DNA of 64,000 bases from Acanthaster planci (taxonomy: Eukaryota > Echinodermata > Asteroidea > Valvatida > Acanthasteridae), in contig NW_019091369.1 in assembly GCF_001949145.1 (NCBI RefSeq), forward strand, positions 2,868,570-2,932,569, written 5' to 3'. Below, piece after piece: positions 17,501 through 29,500 of this stretch (its first letter is position 1; each line of letters starts with the position of its first letter). The position numbers and the translations under genes were made by a program. Below the pieces are notes generated by a model that was not told the DNA's origin, searched no databases, and was given only the letters and a program-made list of their open reading frames with translations.

Positions 17501-20500
17501 AAAATTTCGTCACAGGCGGACAGCTGATTTTTGCTATTTTTATTTCCCTGAAACTTAAAAAACTGACCAATGACATGAGCACAAGGTACGTGAATATGTA
17601 TTAGATGATGAATAATAATGAGCTTCACCTCCGCTTCTTCGATGTGAAGCCACTGTTTGGGGTTGTCCTCTGCAGCAAGGAATGCGATCAGGTCAAGAGC
17701 TGTCAGTCGGGTCTGTCGTCTTGAAGAGACGAAGATCAGAGTAGGCTTGGTAGGAGAGTGGGTTCGTATTGCTGCACAGGAAGATGAAAAATAACTGCTA
17801 CAGTTTTGGACTCGACACAACCGACTGCTAAGTTTTTGTGGGCCAAACCTTAAACATTATTTCTGCATTACTTTGTACAGGCTTAGCAAAAATCTTTAAG
17901 TCAAGATAAATAACAGGCAGCAATGTTTCTTTTCTTCTCATACACCTGGTTGACCAAGACAGCTTGACAATAATCACATCATCTGCAGTTTATCACAGTA
18001 AAGGACTCACTCTGAACTGATACTCCTAGATTTGCCAAATCTAAGACAATGTCGATATTGCTCAACACCCCCCCCTCCCCAATGAGTGGTCTCGTATAGC
18101 ACACCTTGGAATGTGGGCTTATTCATGGTGGCCATCCGTGGGCAGTAATGTTTCCCCGGAAAGCCCTGAATGTGGACCTCTAGTGGCACAGGACGCACTG
18201 ACGGACGGAAGTTGAAGAGGCCGTTCTGTTTATCATAGAGGAAAACAATTGAAATTATTCAAATAATTAAAATTATTCATCACTTTTTGAAACAGCAAGT
18301 CTACTGTACGTGGATTTAATACAAGAAAAATTATAAATGATAGCTGCTTTCCACGACGAATTTATCACATTCTCTGGCTGAAGTTCAAATATTTAAATAT
18401 CTGACAATTATCAAAAGTGTTGCCTTCTTTTGTATTCCACTGCAACTCATTTCTGATTGTTAAAAAACTAAAAAGTACTGAACATTCAGTAATCAAGTAA
18501 ATATATGAAATATTGAAATACAGTATACAGAACTGCCTTACTCAGAATTGGACAATTACAAACCTGTTTGATTCCCAGCCAGTCTGCCAGGTCTCTAGCA
18601 TTAGCAAGCGCTGTGGACAAGCCGATAACTCGTAGGGGTTTCTCTGTGTGAGACGAGATGAAGTTGGTCCTGGAGACGATGACCTCTAGGACAGGACCAC
18701 GCTCATCCCCTGGGGAAATGAGCCAAAGTGGGCAGTGGACGAGTGAAATGAAAGACTGTAAATCTGACAGTATTGCAACAAATGAAGGTTTGCTGCTAAA
18801 TGACGCAGAAATTCCAGCAGTGTTACAGGTTTGAGTCGCCAGTCCTAGGATATAAAAGGCACCTCCCCCTACAAAGTAACTTACCCAACAAGTGGATCTC
18901 GTCAATCACCAATAACGACACGGCCTTGACATATTTTCTGGTCTGCCAGCTCCGACTGACACCATCCCATTTCTCCGGGGTGGTGACGATTACATCTGCA
19001 CCGCCGATGGCCTTGATGTCTGGCATCACGTCTCCTGTCAGTTCAATGACACTGTAATGTGGAAAAGTGCAGATCGTCAGCCATTTCAACTTTCCTAACC
19101 CTCCGTTAACCCTAACCCTCCTCAATCCTCCAACAGGTGAAGGATTCAGGAGGGTTAGGGTTAAGCAAAGACCCATTTTATTTAGCACGACTGATTAGCA
19201 GCCAAAACATGGTGTGACACATACTACTTATGACCTGACTTTCAAATATTTTTGTGAAGCAACAGTTTTAATTTTACAGGCTCTGTCAGTTAGACCAAAT
19301 TTAAACTTGATTTCAAATTCCCTGCAAATACAAATTAAGATCAAATTCTAGTCTGACATCACTGGAACATTAATTTCATCCAAACTTTACACTTTAAACA
19401 GACTCCTCCTTTTTTCATGATGAGAAGTAAAACATTAAAGTGCAATAGAATATTACTTCTTGCCCAATTTCTGCTGAAGTCGAACCTTCCAGTCATCAAT
19501 TCTCTCTCTGACAAGAGCCTTCAATGGAGCAATGTAGACCACCTATCAGAGAAAAAGAATGGATTCGTCAAATAGTGCCATTCTTTATTGATGAGTACAC
19601 CTCATCATTTTGAATCAAATATCATCCTGAATCATTCTGCATTGATTCTGTATTATTCTACACCACTCTGTGCCAATCTGTATCATCCTGTGCCACTCTG
19701 TATCATTCTGTGCCATTCTAAGTCATTGTGTATCATTGTGTGTCAGTCTGTAGCATTCTGTGCCACTCTGTGTCATTCTGTGCCANNNNNNNNNNNNNNN
19801 NNNNNNNNNNNNNNNNNNNNNNNNNNNNNNNNNNNNNNNNNNNNNNNNNNNNNNNNNNNNNNNNNNNNNNNNNNNNNNNNNNNNNNNNNNNNNNNNNNNN
19901 NNNNNNNNNNNNNNNNNNNNNNNNNNNNNNNNNNNNNNNNNNNNNNNNNNNNNNNNNNNNNNNNNNNNNNNNNNNNNNNNNNNNNNNNNNNNNNNNNNNN
20001 NNNNNNNNNNNNNNNNNNNNNNNNNNNNNNNNNNNNNNNNNNNNNNNNNNNNNNNNNNNNNNNNNNNNNNNNNNNNNNNNNNNNNNNNNNNNNNNNNNNN
20101 NCCAGTCTGTATCATTCTGTGCCATTCTAGGTCATTCTGTATCATTGTGTGCCATTGTGTATCATTGTGTGTCACTCTGTGCCATTCTGTGTCATTCTGT
20201 GCAGTTTTGTGTCATTCTGTGCCATTCTGTATCATTGTGTGCCATTCTGTGCCACTCTGTACCATTCTGTGTCATTCTGTGCCATTCTGTGTCATTCTGT
20301 GTCCTTCTGTGTCATTCTGTGTCCTTCTGTGTCATTCTGTATCATTCTGTATCATTCTGTGCCACTCTGTGCCAATCTGTATCATTCTGTGCCACTCTGT
20401 ATCATTCTGTGTCATTCCGTGTCATTCTGTGCCACTCTGTATCATTGTGTGCCACTCTGTGCCATTCTGTATCATTGTGTGCCACTCTGTGCCATTCTGT

Positions 20501-23500
20501 ATCATTGTGTGCCACTCTGTGCCATTCTGTATCATTGTGTGCCACTCTGTGCCATTCTGTATCATTGTGTGCCACTCTGTGCCATTCTGTATCATTGTGT
20601 GCCACTCTGTGCCACTCTGTATCATTCTGTGCCACTTTGTATCATTCTGTGTCATTCTGTGTCATTATGTTTCATTTTTTACCATTTTATATAATTTTGT
20701 ACCATTCTCCATCATTTAGTAGAATGCTGCAGTATTTCACATCATTTTCAACCATTCATGTCAGTTACCTTCATGCCTGGCTGTTCATTGAAGACTCTAA
20801 ACATGGCAATTTCAGCCGCTATGGTCTTGCCTGAGCCAGTTGGAGCTCCAAGAAGGACATTTTGGTTTGTGTGATACAGAGTATGGAATATCTGGGTCTG
20901 GAAAAATGAAGGACAGCAGCATCAAAATAATGAAACAAAATCAAAATGCTCAGAGAAAACCAGAGCCACAAGTAAAACCAGAAACAAACTTGCTGTGATG
21001 ATAAAGTGTAGCTTACCTGAATAGGGTTGAAGTGGGTAAAACTGTAAAGGGTCTCGTATTCTGGCCTGCCTAGCGCAGTGATGGGCAACGGTATTAGATC
21101 AAGAAGAGCTGGAATTCAAGACGGAAATTGAAAAAATTACAATTATTTTCAAATTCAACTTGACTTGTTCTCACAGTAAGCCTCCTGTGCAGAATTTGAC
21201 CTACGCATGTTCATCAAAAACTGTGTTCATGTCCTGAACTACAATTCAAGGCAGGGTTAGGGTAAGGGTTAGAGGTGTGCTCTAGGTCCGTAAACCCAAT
21301 CTTCAGCTCAGCAAGACGCCGAGTCGTAGTCTGATTTTTAGTCTTCATCTTACATGTGTGAGGCGGGTGTCTCTCTGGCAGGATGAGATGCTGGAAGGAG
21401 ATGGGAAAGATGGTCTCGGATCCCAGCCAGCGATCCGACATGGCCTTGATGTAATACTGGCTGGGCAAAGGCTCAAAGATTGGGATGGTGAACACTAGAC
21501 CTTGAGGCTCTCGGGACAAAACCTGGGTAGTGGAGAAACCAACGGGAAGCCATCCAATGTAAAGTTTCCTGAAAACTAATTAGCATGGGGTTGAGTTTGA
21601 CTGTCGAGTACATGTACAGATTTCGCTGTCATAACGATGTATGTTCACAGTACTGCGCTCAGTCTTGTCCAACAGTTTGCTAAAACATGCACAAGCCTTA
21701 TTCGGGTGGAACTTCAGAGCAAAATATGTATCCTTCGTAAGTGATACTAAACTTCTGTTTCCAAGTTTAGGCACCGGCGGCGGAATGATTTTTGAAGTGG
21801 GGAGTATGTAACAATGGTGGTAAACATATATGAGAAAATGTCAGCCATTTTGAGAGACACCTGTTTCTTATGGAGAAGGAAGTACTCCGAGTGGTAGATG
21901 TGATTGTTGTCAGGGTCCTCCACCCAGATCCACCAGGACTCTGAGGCCGTGCCGTGGACACGGTCACTCCACCGGAAGGCCGGGGTGATGGTCAGTCGGA
22001 CACGCAGGATGGTGCGTGTGATTGGCTGAATGGTGGCCTCAAGCTCAATGCAAGGCAGCTGGTTGACGCATTGCTTGACCTTGTCGCCCATGGCCACATG
22101 ATGGATGAGGTGACCTTTCAGAAAAAACAGAAGGAAGACAAGAACAAAATTTGGATGAAATTTTTTTTAATTGTAATCAGGGTACATGAAAATTGCTCTT
22201 GGCCGATGCGAGTGTGATACATGTCACGACTGCAGCTTTGAATTTCCTGACAAAGCCACAAAAATAGGTCAGTAAATCTCTCACCAATCTCGGAGGCACG
22301 CATCTCCCGCAGCTTGTCGATGGTCAGCTTGCGGTTCTCGAGCTTGCGTTGAACCTCTTGAGACAGCTGAGGGAACTGACGCAGGGGACTCTCAAAGGAC
22401 CAGAGGCGGCGGTCCACCATCTTGGACAGGGTCAAGAGCTGAGAGGCCATCAGGGGCCAGCCCTTGCGCAGCGTGATCTCAAAGAGGGCTCGAATGATGC
22501 GGGCTGAATTCTGTTCCGGTGTTGTACAAAAGCTGGATGAGTTTCACATCATGTTAACACTATGTTTTTGCCTTTCACTAATGTGGTGTTATTGACACTG
22601 CATGCACGCTCAAAGTTTTCCAAGATCATTGAACTTTGACCATATGACCTCTGACAATGCTTGAATATAATTTAAATACTCAGATACACACAAACAGGCT
22701 GTGTTCCACATCAAGATATATTTAACAGCAAAAGCCAATTACAAACACATCGGGGATACTGACCGCTATGAAAAATTGGACTTCAGTCTGCAACAGATCT
22801 CTGCAGAGTCACAATGTGGCTAAGGCTGTGTCTCCCTCAACTTGCTGATGATGCTACAGGTAAACACAGTTTCTCTGGAAAGTGGTAAGCAGCCTGTAGC
22901 CAGTGGCTTCCATAAATGCCCGCGTTATTTTCAGCCTTAGCCACAACTTTTGACACAGGGCTATCTTCATATGTTCTTGCAACTGGCTAAATGGCCCTGC
23001 ACTGCGAGCCATGTCTTACCTGGGCCACGTAGGCCAGATCCGACACTAGGGAGAAGCTATCCACAAATCCTCGCGAGATGTAGGTCTGCAGGAGGATGTT
23101 GACCTTACCGTGGGCGTTCTCAACCCCTCCCACTGCGGGCATACAGCAACTCCCATCTGAATGGTGGGATTCCAGCTCCTTGATTTCATCCTCACGAACC
23201 TGAGATCAGCCGTTTGACAACCAGAGATGATACATGAATTCTTACAAACAATCTCAGATGTGTCCACTTCAAGTGGGAGACTGCTGACTTAGAGCTAGCC
23301 AGGACAGTGATGGTTTGAAGTTCCTTTTAGGTCAATTTTTTTCCAAACAAAGTGAAGTAACAGTGACATTGGACAGTTTCCCCAGATATTTTGTTTGTGT
23401 CTGTAAATACGTTTGAAAGTTTAGCCTGTTTCTTAATGGCTCTGCACATGAACCATTGAAGGCGCACTTCAGGTTCATCACCAAATGTGACCCGCTCCGT

Positions 23501-26500
23501 AGAAGTGAGGCATAACATTGAATTGAATTTGACAGACTAAACCAAGCTTTCTGTGGATGTATCACTCATTTCGGCATCCTGATCAAAATGGATATTGTGA
23601 GGTTGAAAAGCGTTCAGCACTTCAGTTGATTTCCAGAGCGTAAGATTCAGTAAAAGGCTTGCAATTTAAAATTGGTGACTTACAAGCCATTATTCGCAGA
23701 GCACGGCACAAATGTGAGCAGGGGGATTGGGCTTATCGGGCTAGAGAAAAAAAGTGTTCCATTCAAGATTATTCCTCATCCAAGCATGAAAGAAATCTGT
23801 CTAGGAAGAAAAATTCATGGAAGCTGACCTTAATCTGTTGGAATTCCTGTGCCTGAGAGACCATGCTGAAGACGCCTGATTCCGTCATCAGCGGTTTCAG
23901 GTGTTGATTGAAGGTCTCGATGGTGGCGTACTTGATGTAGAAATGGCTGGCAATGCGGCCCAGGTCTGTAGAGTGGAAGTCACCCGCAGCCTGGTCGAAA
24001 CGGATCATTTGGGCCTTGTCCAGTGCCCGGCCGGCCTTGACAATAAGCTCCTTGCGGTAGATCTCAAGACTAGGGTCATTCTGATGGCAGAAAATATTTG
24101 ATTCAAAAATCAGCAAATGGGTTTAATCATACACGCCTTACAACATCATAACAAACCGTTTGTTCCTGGCTCCCTGTCATATATTGCCATATGTAGACTA
24201 TGGGTTACCAGTGAAGTGACACTCTCAGTAGGTTAGCCCTGGATAGCCAACTACGCCAGTCCATCCCTCGTCAACTAGTACGTTTCTCTAAGTGAAATAA
24301 ACTACCATAATTCTTTATCAAATATTCTCAGCATGACAGCACAGTCAGTGTACAGGTAGATTTGTTTAGTTATTGATGAGCTGTGCAGGACATTACAGTA
24401 CATAGGATCTCACCCTGTCCCAGAATTTCAATCAAAATAATGTGCAATAAGATTGGCTGAAAGAGGGTATTTAAAATTTTCTTCAATGCGATCCCTTTTT
24501 TAAGCATGTGTTTATCTTTCAACAAATTCTGAACGTATCAAGTTATTAAATGGGTCTAGTTTGTTCAGTCTGTTAGTCCAATATCGATGGTATCTGGTTT
24601 CCATGGTAACTCCAACCTCCTTGCTCTTGTAGTTGATGCCATAGGCTAGTGGGTTCAGATGCATCCTGACATAGAGGTAGGTGTAGCTCAGCCATCGCAC
24701 GGCCTCCTCCACATTGCTGACGGTGCCGAGAGCAATCTGGAAACCAAACAAGAAGTCAATGCCAGTCGATCCTTTCTGCTCTAACGATCTAAAAAAATAA
24801 TCACAAATTCCCGAGAGATACGGGGAACATGCAAGGTTGAAATGTGAGCTGAATCCTGTAAATTACTTTGTATTTACAGGTATTTGAAAATGTAAATGCA
24901 AAATGATCAATTGCCATCCCCAACTTTTAACATCGATGGCTTTGCATGATTAGCACACTTATGGAAGTAACATTTCAAAAACTTCTCCAAAAACGCCATC
25001 AACAGCAGCAACAGCAACAGCAAAGGTACTTCTGGTTAATGCTTTACTGAGATCAGCACTTAAACTAACTTCTTTCAGATAAGTTGCAGCGGACTTGGCA
25101 TTAATCTCAAAATCTTTATTTCGGCATTGATATCATTCCAAAGAGTACACCTTAATAGTGGAAGGCAATATCCTTCAGGTCCCATATCCCCTCTCCTATT
25201 CTCCCCCCCACCCCAACAAAATTGCGGGAAGCCTCGGTATTTATCATACTCACCTCCGCGTTGAGATTGTCCTCCAGGCTCTCAATGAACTGGCTCTCAA
25301 TGGGGTTCTGTCTGGTCATCAGCGACAGGTAGTGGGTCAGCTTGTCATGGCTGGTGATAATGATGCCCTCCCCGTGGTCATCATACTGCGGCCGGCCGGC
25401 CCGGCCGAAGATCTGCATGACGTCCAGGATGCCTAGGTCCCGGAACGCACCCTTGTTGGCATCATACAGTTGGGTGCCCTGCTCATATGACATAAAACAG
25501 TGTGAGAGTGGTGCTAGGAGGGTGGTACCAGTCTAACTGTCACCGCTACTTCAGGTATTATATCAAATTTTTGCTTATTTGCAATATCTTATTCTTTTAA
25601 TAAAGTGTAAAAATGTAGAAAAACCTGCAAAGTTTGAACCTTAAAAATTGGAAGGGGTAGAAAATTCCTGAAATCTGGGAAATCCGGAGAAATCACACAA
25701 TGGTTTGATTCTTGCATTTTTGCTATTTATTAGGGGCCAAACTCCCTGGAAGCTTCCCCAACGCCACTTTAAATCTGTTTGCAATGCCCCCTGCACCTCA
25801 TACCTTGATAATGACGGCATGAGCCGGCAGGTTGACACCCCAGGCTAGTGTAGCCGTGCACACCAGCACCCTGATGTGACCCTCTCGGAAGCACCTCTCC
25901 ACCAGGGTACGGTCCTGCCTCAGCATGCCAGCATGATGGATGGAGAAGCCGTCAGGGAACAGCTCTCTCAGCTGCTTGTTGCGAGATTTGGAAACCTGGA
26001 GGAAGTGAGATCACGAAAAAGAAACCAAAAAATGGTAAAAATGACTGAGGCCAAAAGAGTAGTATGTTAAACTCTTGAGGTAAGCAAAAAATTGAGTGAT
26101 AGGATGACAGGAAAGGTATTTGCTTGGAGAGGCAAAAACTGCAAAATTTCAACACATGATATAATGGATAAAGAAAACAACAGTAAAAGGGGTGTAAATA
26201 TATGCAGAATTCTGGAAGCTGGAGGTAACAGATTCAAAAATTTTCTTTTGAAGACACGCACTTACTTGACGCAAAGCCACAGAATAACGTTTTGTTCCCC
26301 AAAAATAAAAGTTCCAGACCAGGTTTAACAATAGGGTGCTCTGTACCTAGTCCAGTTTTTACTCAAAGTACATTTTTATCACAACAAGTTGTAAGCTACC
26401 TTTCTCAACGGTTTACAGAATGGCTCTTTCTGCACCAACCTGCTTTTCGGCACTTCCAAAAGCCGAAGTCTGGTCCGGCCGGAACATCAGACTGTCTCCC

Positions 26501-29500
26501 TGTGCCTTGGCGATGTCGCGGAGTGACTGCGCTGTGGTGACGGTGGCATTGCGAGCGTGTACAAACACCATGACCTTGCAAAATTTAATGAAAAATTGCA
26601 TGTGCTCTTAACGTACTGTGCAAAAGTTTTTTCAGGGTTTACAAATATAATAGCTTAGATTAAATGAGTCCACAGCATTTGACTTTTTGACTTCATTGAT
26701 TCACTATTGACTCATACACTTAGCCATTCAAAATTGCCATTCATGCATCACAGCATCTAGGTTGGGTCTGAGTCAAACAGACCTAAAAAGTAAAAATTAA
26801 ATCAGGCTAGGAATGTGCTGCAAAAATGTATCAAAATCTTGTCGCAGACAGCACGCATTAAATGACGGATGTGAAAGTGATTCATTAACAACTGTGAGAT
26901 GCAACTCCTTGATAGCTGCTATGGAAATGTTTACTTTCCTGTCCATGTACATGACAAAAGGCAAGCTCCCCTAAACAAAACATTTCCTTTTAACGTAGGT
27001 CGGAACTCGCAGAAATTGTGTGGGAGAATCTCCAGAAGTCATCCTCTGAGTAGCACAAATATAGGCAGGATGAGAGAGATCAGCTCATACGTAAAAAGCA
27101 CCTGTTAGGGAGTGCCTTCAGTTCCTTATCACTGTAGAAATCAAGCCAGCATCTTTGATGGTTTCCAATGTGGAGGAAGTCACCACATCACACCAGCAGT
27201 CAACAGCAAGCCAAAAGAACAACATGGGAGTCAGACAATGACCTTTTTTGTGCATTTATTTATTTATTTAACCATCTTTAAAGAGGGTAGCCCAGGGGTG
27301 CTTGGACTGTCCTCCTGCAAGGAATGTGGAATCTATTGAGTCTTCTTTGGCTACATCAGTATACCTGAAATCAACGAGGCATACCTCACCTTGATGACTG
27401 TTTCTCAAGGGCTATTTCTTGCAGACTACTCTCAAGTTTAGCATCCCTCAAGGTGGGGTTTAGAGGTGAAAAAAAACACACCGGAGTCAGCGGAAAACAG
27501 AAAGGGGAACAACAGGAAAAGAAATAAAGACATTCTGGTCTGTCTTGGACTTTATTTTGTGTGAAGTGAGCTGTGATAAACTGGAGACAAACAGATAGAC
27601 TAGTGTGTATCAAGACGTGATTGTATGTAAGTGCCATGCCTTGAGTAAAATCGCAATCAATGGCTCGATCGTTTTTTTTTTTCAAGGGTTGTGAAAATTT
27701 CCGGCTACGTTAATACCCTGCTTTTAATTTAAAATGAAGACAAGTTCATATCTTTGACACAGGGCATTGTCAACAGGGTGCTTTCTTTTGGAAATACTGT
27801 AGATTCTGGCTGCATGTCAAGTCCTGGATCTAATTAATATGAAGGAGAGAATTGGCACTGATTGATCTGTTTAGATCTAATAAAGAAATTTTGGCAGTCG
27901 AATCTGAGTCCAACAATAATATAGAGCAGAAAATTACATCAGGCAAATTGACGTGCTCGGGTAAAGTGAGCAAAAAGCTCATTAAAAATGACATACATTA
28001 ATTGACAGATGGGAAACTAATCCACCAACCGAGAGATGGCGCTTAAACAAACTTCACTGTCTCATCAAAGCGTCGTGTAATTTCCTGAGTTGAAATCTGG
28101 CACGCTCCACTTGATGAAGCTTTTCTTCTTCTGTTTTAACGTGGACTGGGACTCAGAAATTGCAAGGGAGAATATCCGTTGCCACAATCTCCTAAAAAGG
28201 ATGCAGCGAGTAGTGAGCATTACATCTACGCTGAGAGAGAGGCTTGCAAAGACAAACAAGACTCCAGAGGGAGCTGTCAGACTACATTATCTCACTGTGG
28301 AAATTGAGCCAATAGCTTTAACAATTGTGGCGTGAAAGAAAAAACTAAGAATCACGACACGCTTAACCCAAAGAGCAGAGAGCAGTCAGTAACAAACTAA
28401 AAACCTAGAATATGGAAAATGAGGTTCTCTCATGCGAGTGCACTGTGATTGTTAGTTACAATTTACAATTAACGACTGAATTTGAGTATATGAACATAGT
28501 ACAGCATTCAAGCACCTGTCAAAAAACAGAAAAGAAAACTGGACAAGATGTTTTCACCAGGAGTTTGAACTTTGCCGCTGTGACTGAACTCTACAAGTAT
28601 GACTACTGCAGACAGGCCTGAATTCATCAGTGAGGAGGAGTCAGCTCTCAGGGGGCACCATCCATTCCTGATTTTTACCCTGATTCTCCAGGCTCTGACC
28701 ATCGTCTTGTTGGCGGTCTTGAATCTCTTGGGCCTTCTTGTGCTTCGTCGTGCCAGCAGGGCGCAAGAAACCAACTACACATACCTGGCCTCACTGACTG
28801 TTTCAGATCTCTTTGTAGGGATTCTGAATGGCACGATGAACCTGACGCAGACTGCTGCTCACGGGTGGGTGCTGGGGGATTTTGCATGTGCGTATCTTTC
28901 GGGAATCGCGGCACCCACGTTTTACATGATGAGCATCTGCTCGTTACTTCTCTTGACTGTCGACCGCTTCATCGCAATCGTCTGTCCGCTGCGATATCGC
29001 AGTCTGATGACACTGCAAAGGTCAAGGGTCATTGTGACCTCTGCCTGGATAACCTTTTGTGTTGTGAACGTAATTTTGTTTGGAATATGCTCAACGTCAG
29101 CAATTTCAGAGCAGACTGGTCTCTGTGAATATGACGTGCCCCACATTTTCGAGTATGTGACAGCTTTCACTGTTACGGTCACACTCCCGCTGATCTTGGT
29201 GCTATACTTGTACATTCTTCGAGTTGCTCGGCACCATGCCCGACGTATCGCTGCCCACAATCAAATCGGAAACGTTCAGGAGGGGCGGAGCCCCCAGCAG
29301 CCAATCAGCACCAAGTCTGCTACAACGGTGTTCATCATCACCACTACCCTGTGTCTCTGCTGGATGCCAGGTCTCGTGTTACACCTGCTCAGACTGATTG
29401 GGGTTCAACCGGGGTCTGGAATCACGACCATCGTGTACACCATCTTCTTAAGCAACGGGTGGCTCAACGTTGTTATCTATTACTGGCGGAACAGGGAGCT

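Larger units (their letters stand above)
18564..20897 (-). other. ASCC3: ASCC3 helicase cassette 2, RecA1 core exons
   Basis: The second ATP-binding core: Walker A APTGSGKT in 20769-20897, [12 protein letters not shown] in 19457-19542, [17 protein letters not shown] and the DEIH box in 18885-19051, and [15 protein letters not shown] in 18564-18709. This cassette also looks intact; in human ASCC3 it is the C-terminal cassette that unwinds DNA. Confidence 0.95.

Noticed and set aside
19630-20720. CRISPR array
   Set aside because: There are no unique spacers, units are contiguous decamers, and the context is an animal intron.
19588-20834. Long overlapping open frames on both strands through the decamer array
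   Set aside because: A 10-bp repeat without stop codons is open in several frames, and part of each frame is N. The repetitive peptides have no splice or start context.
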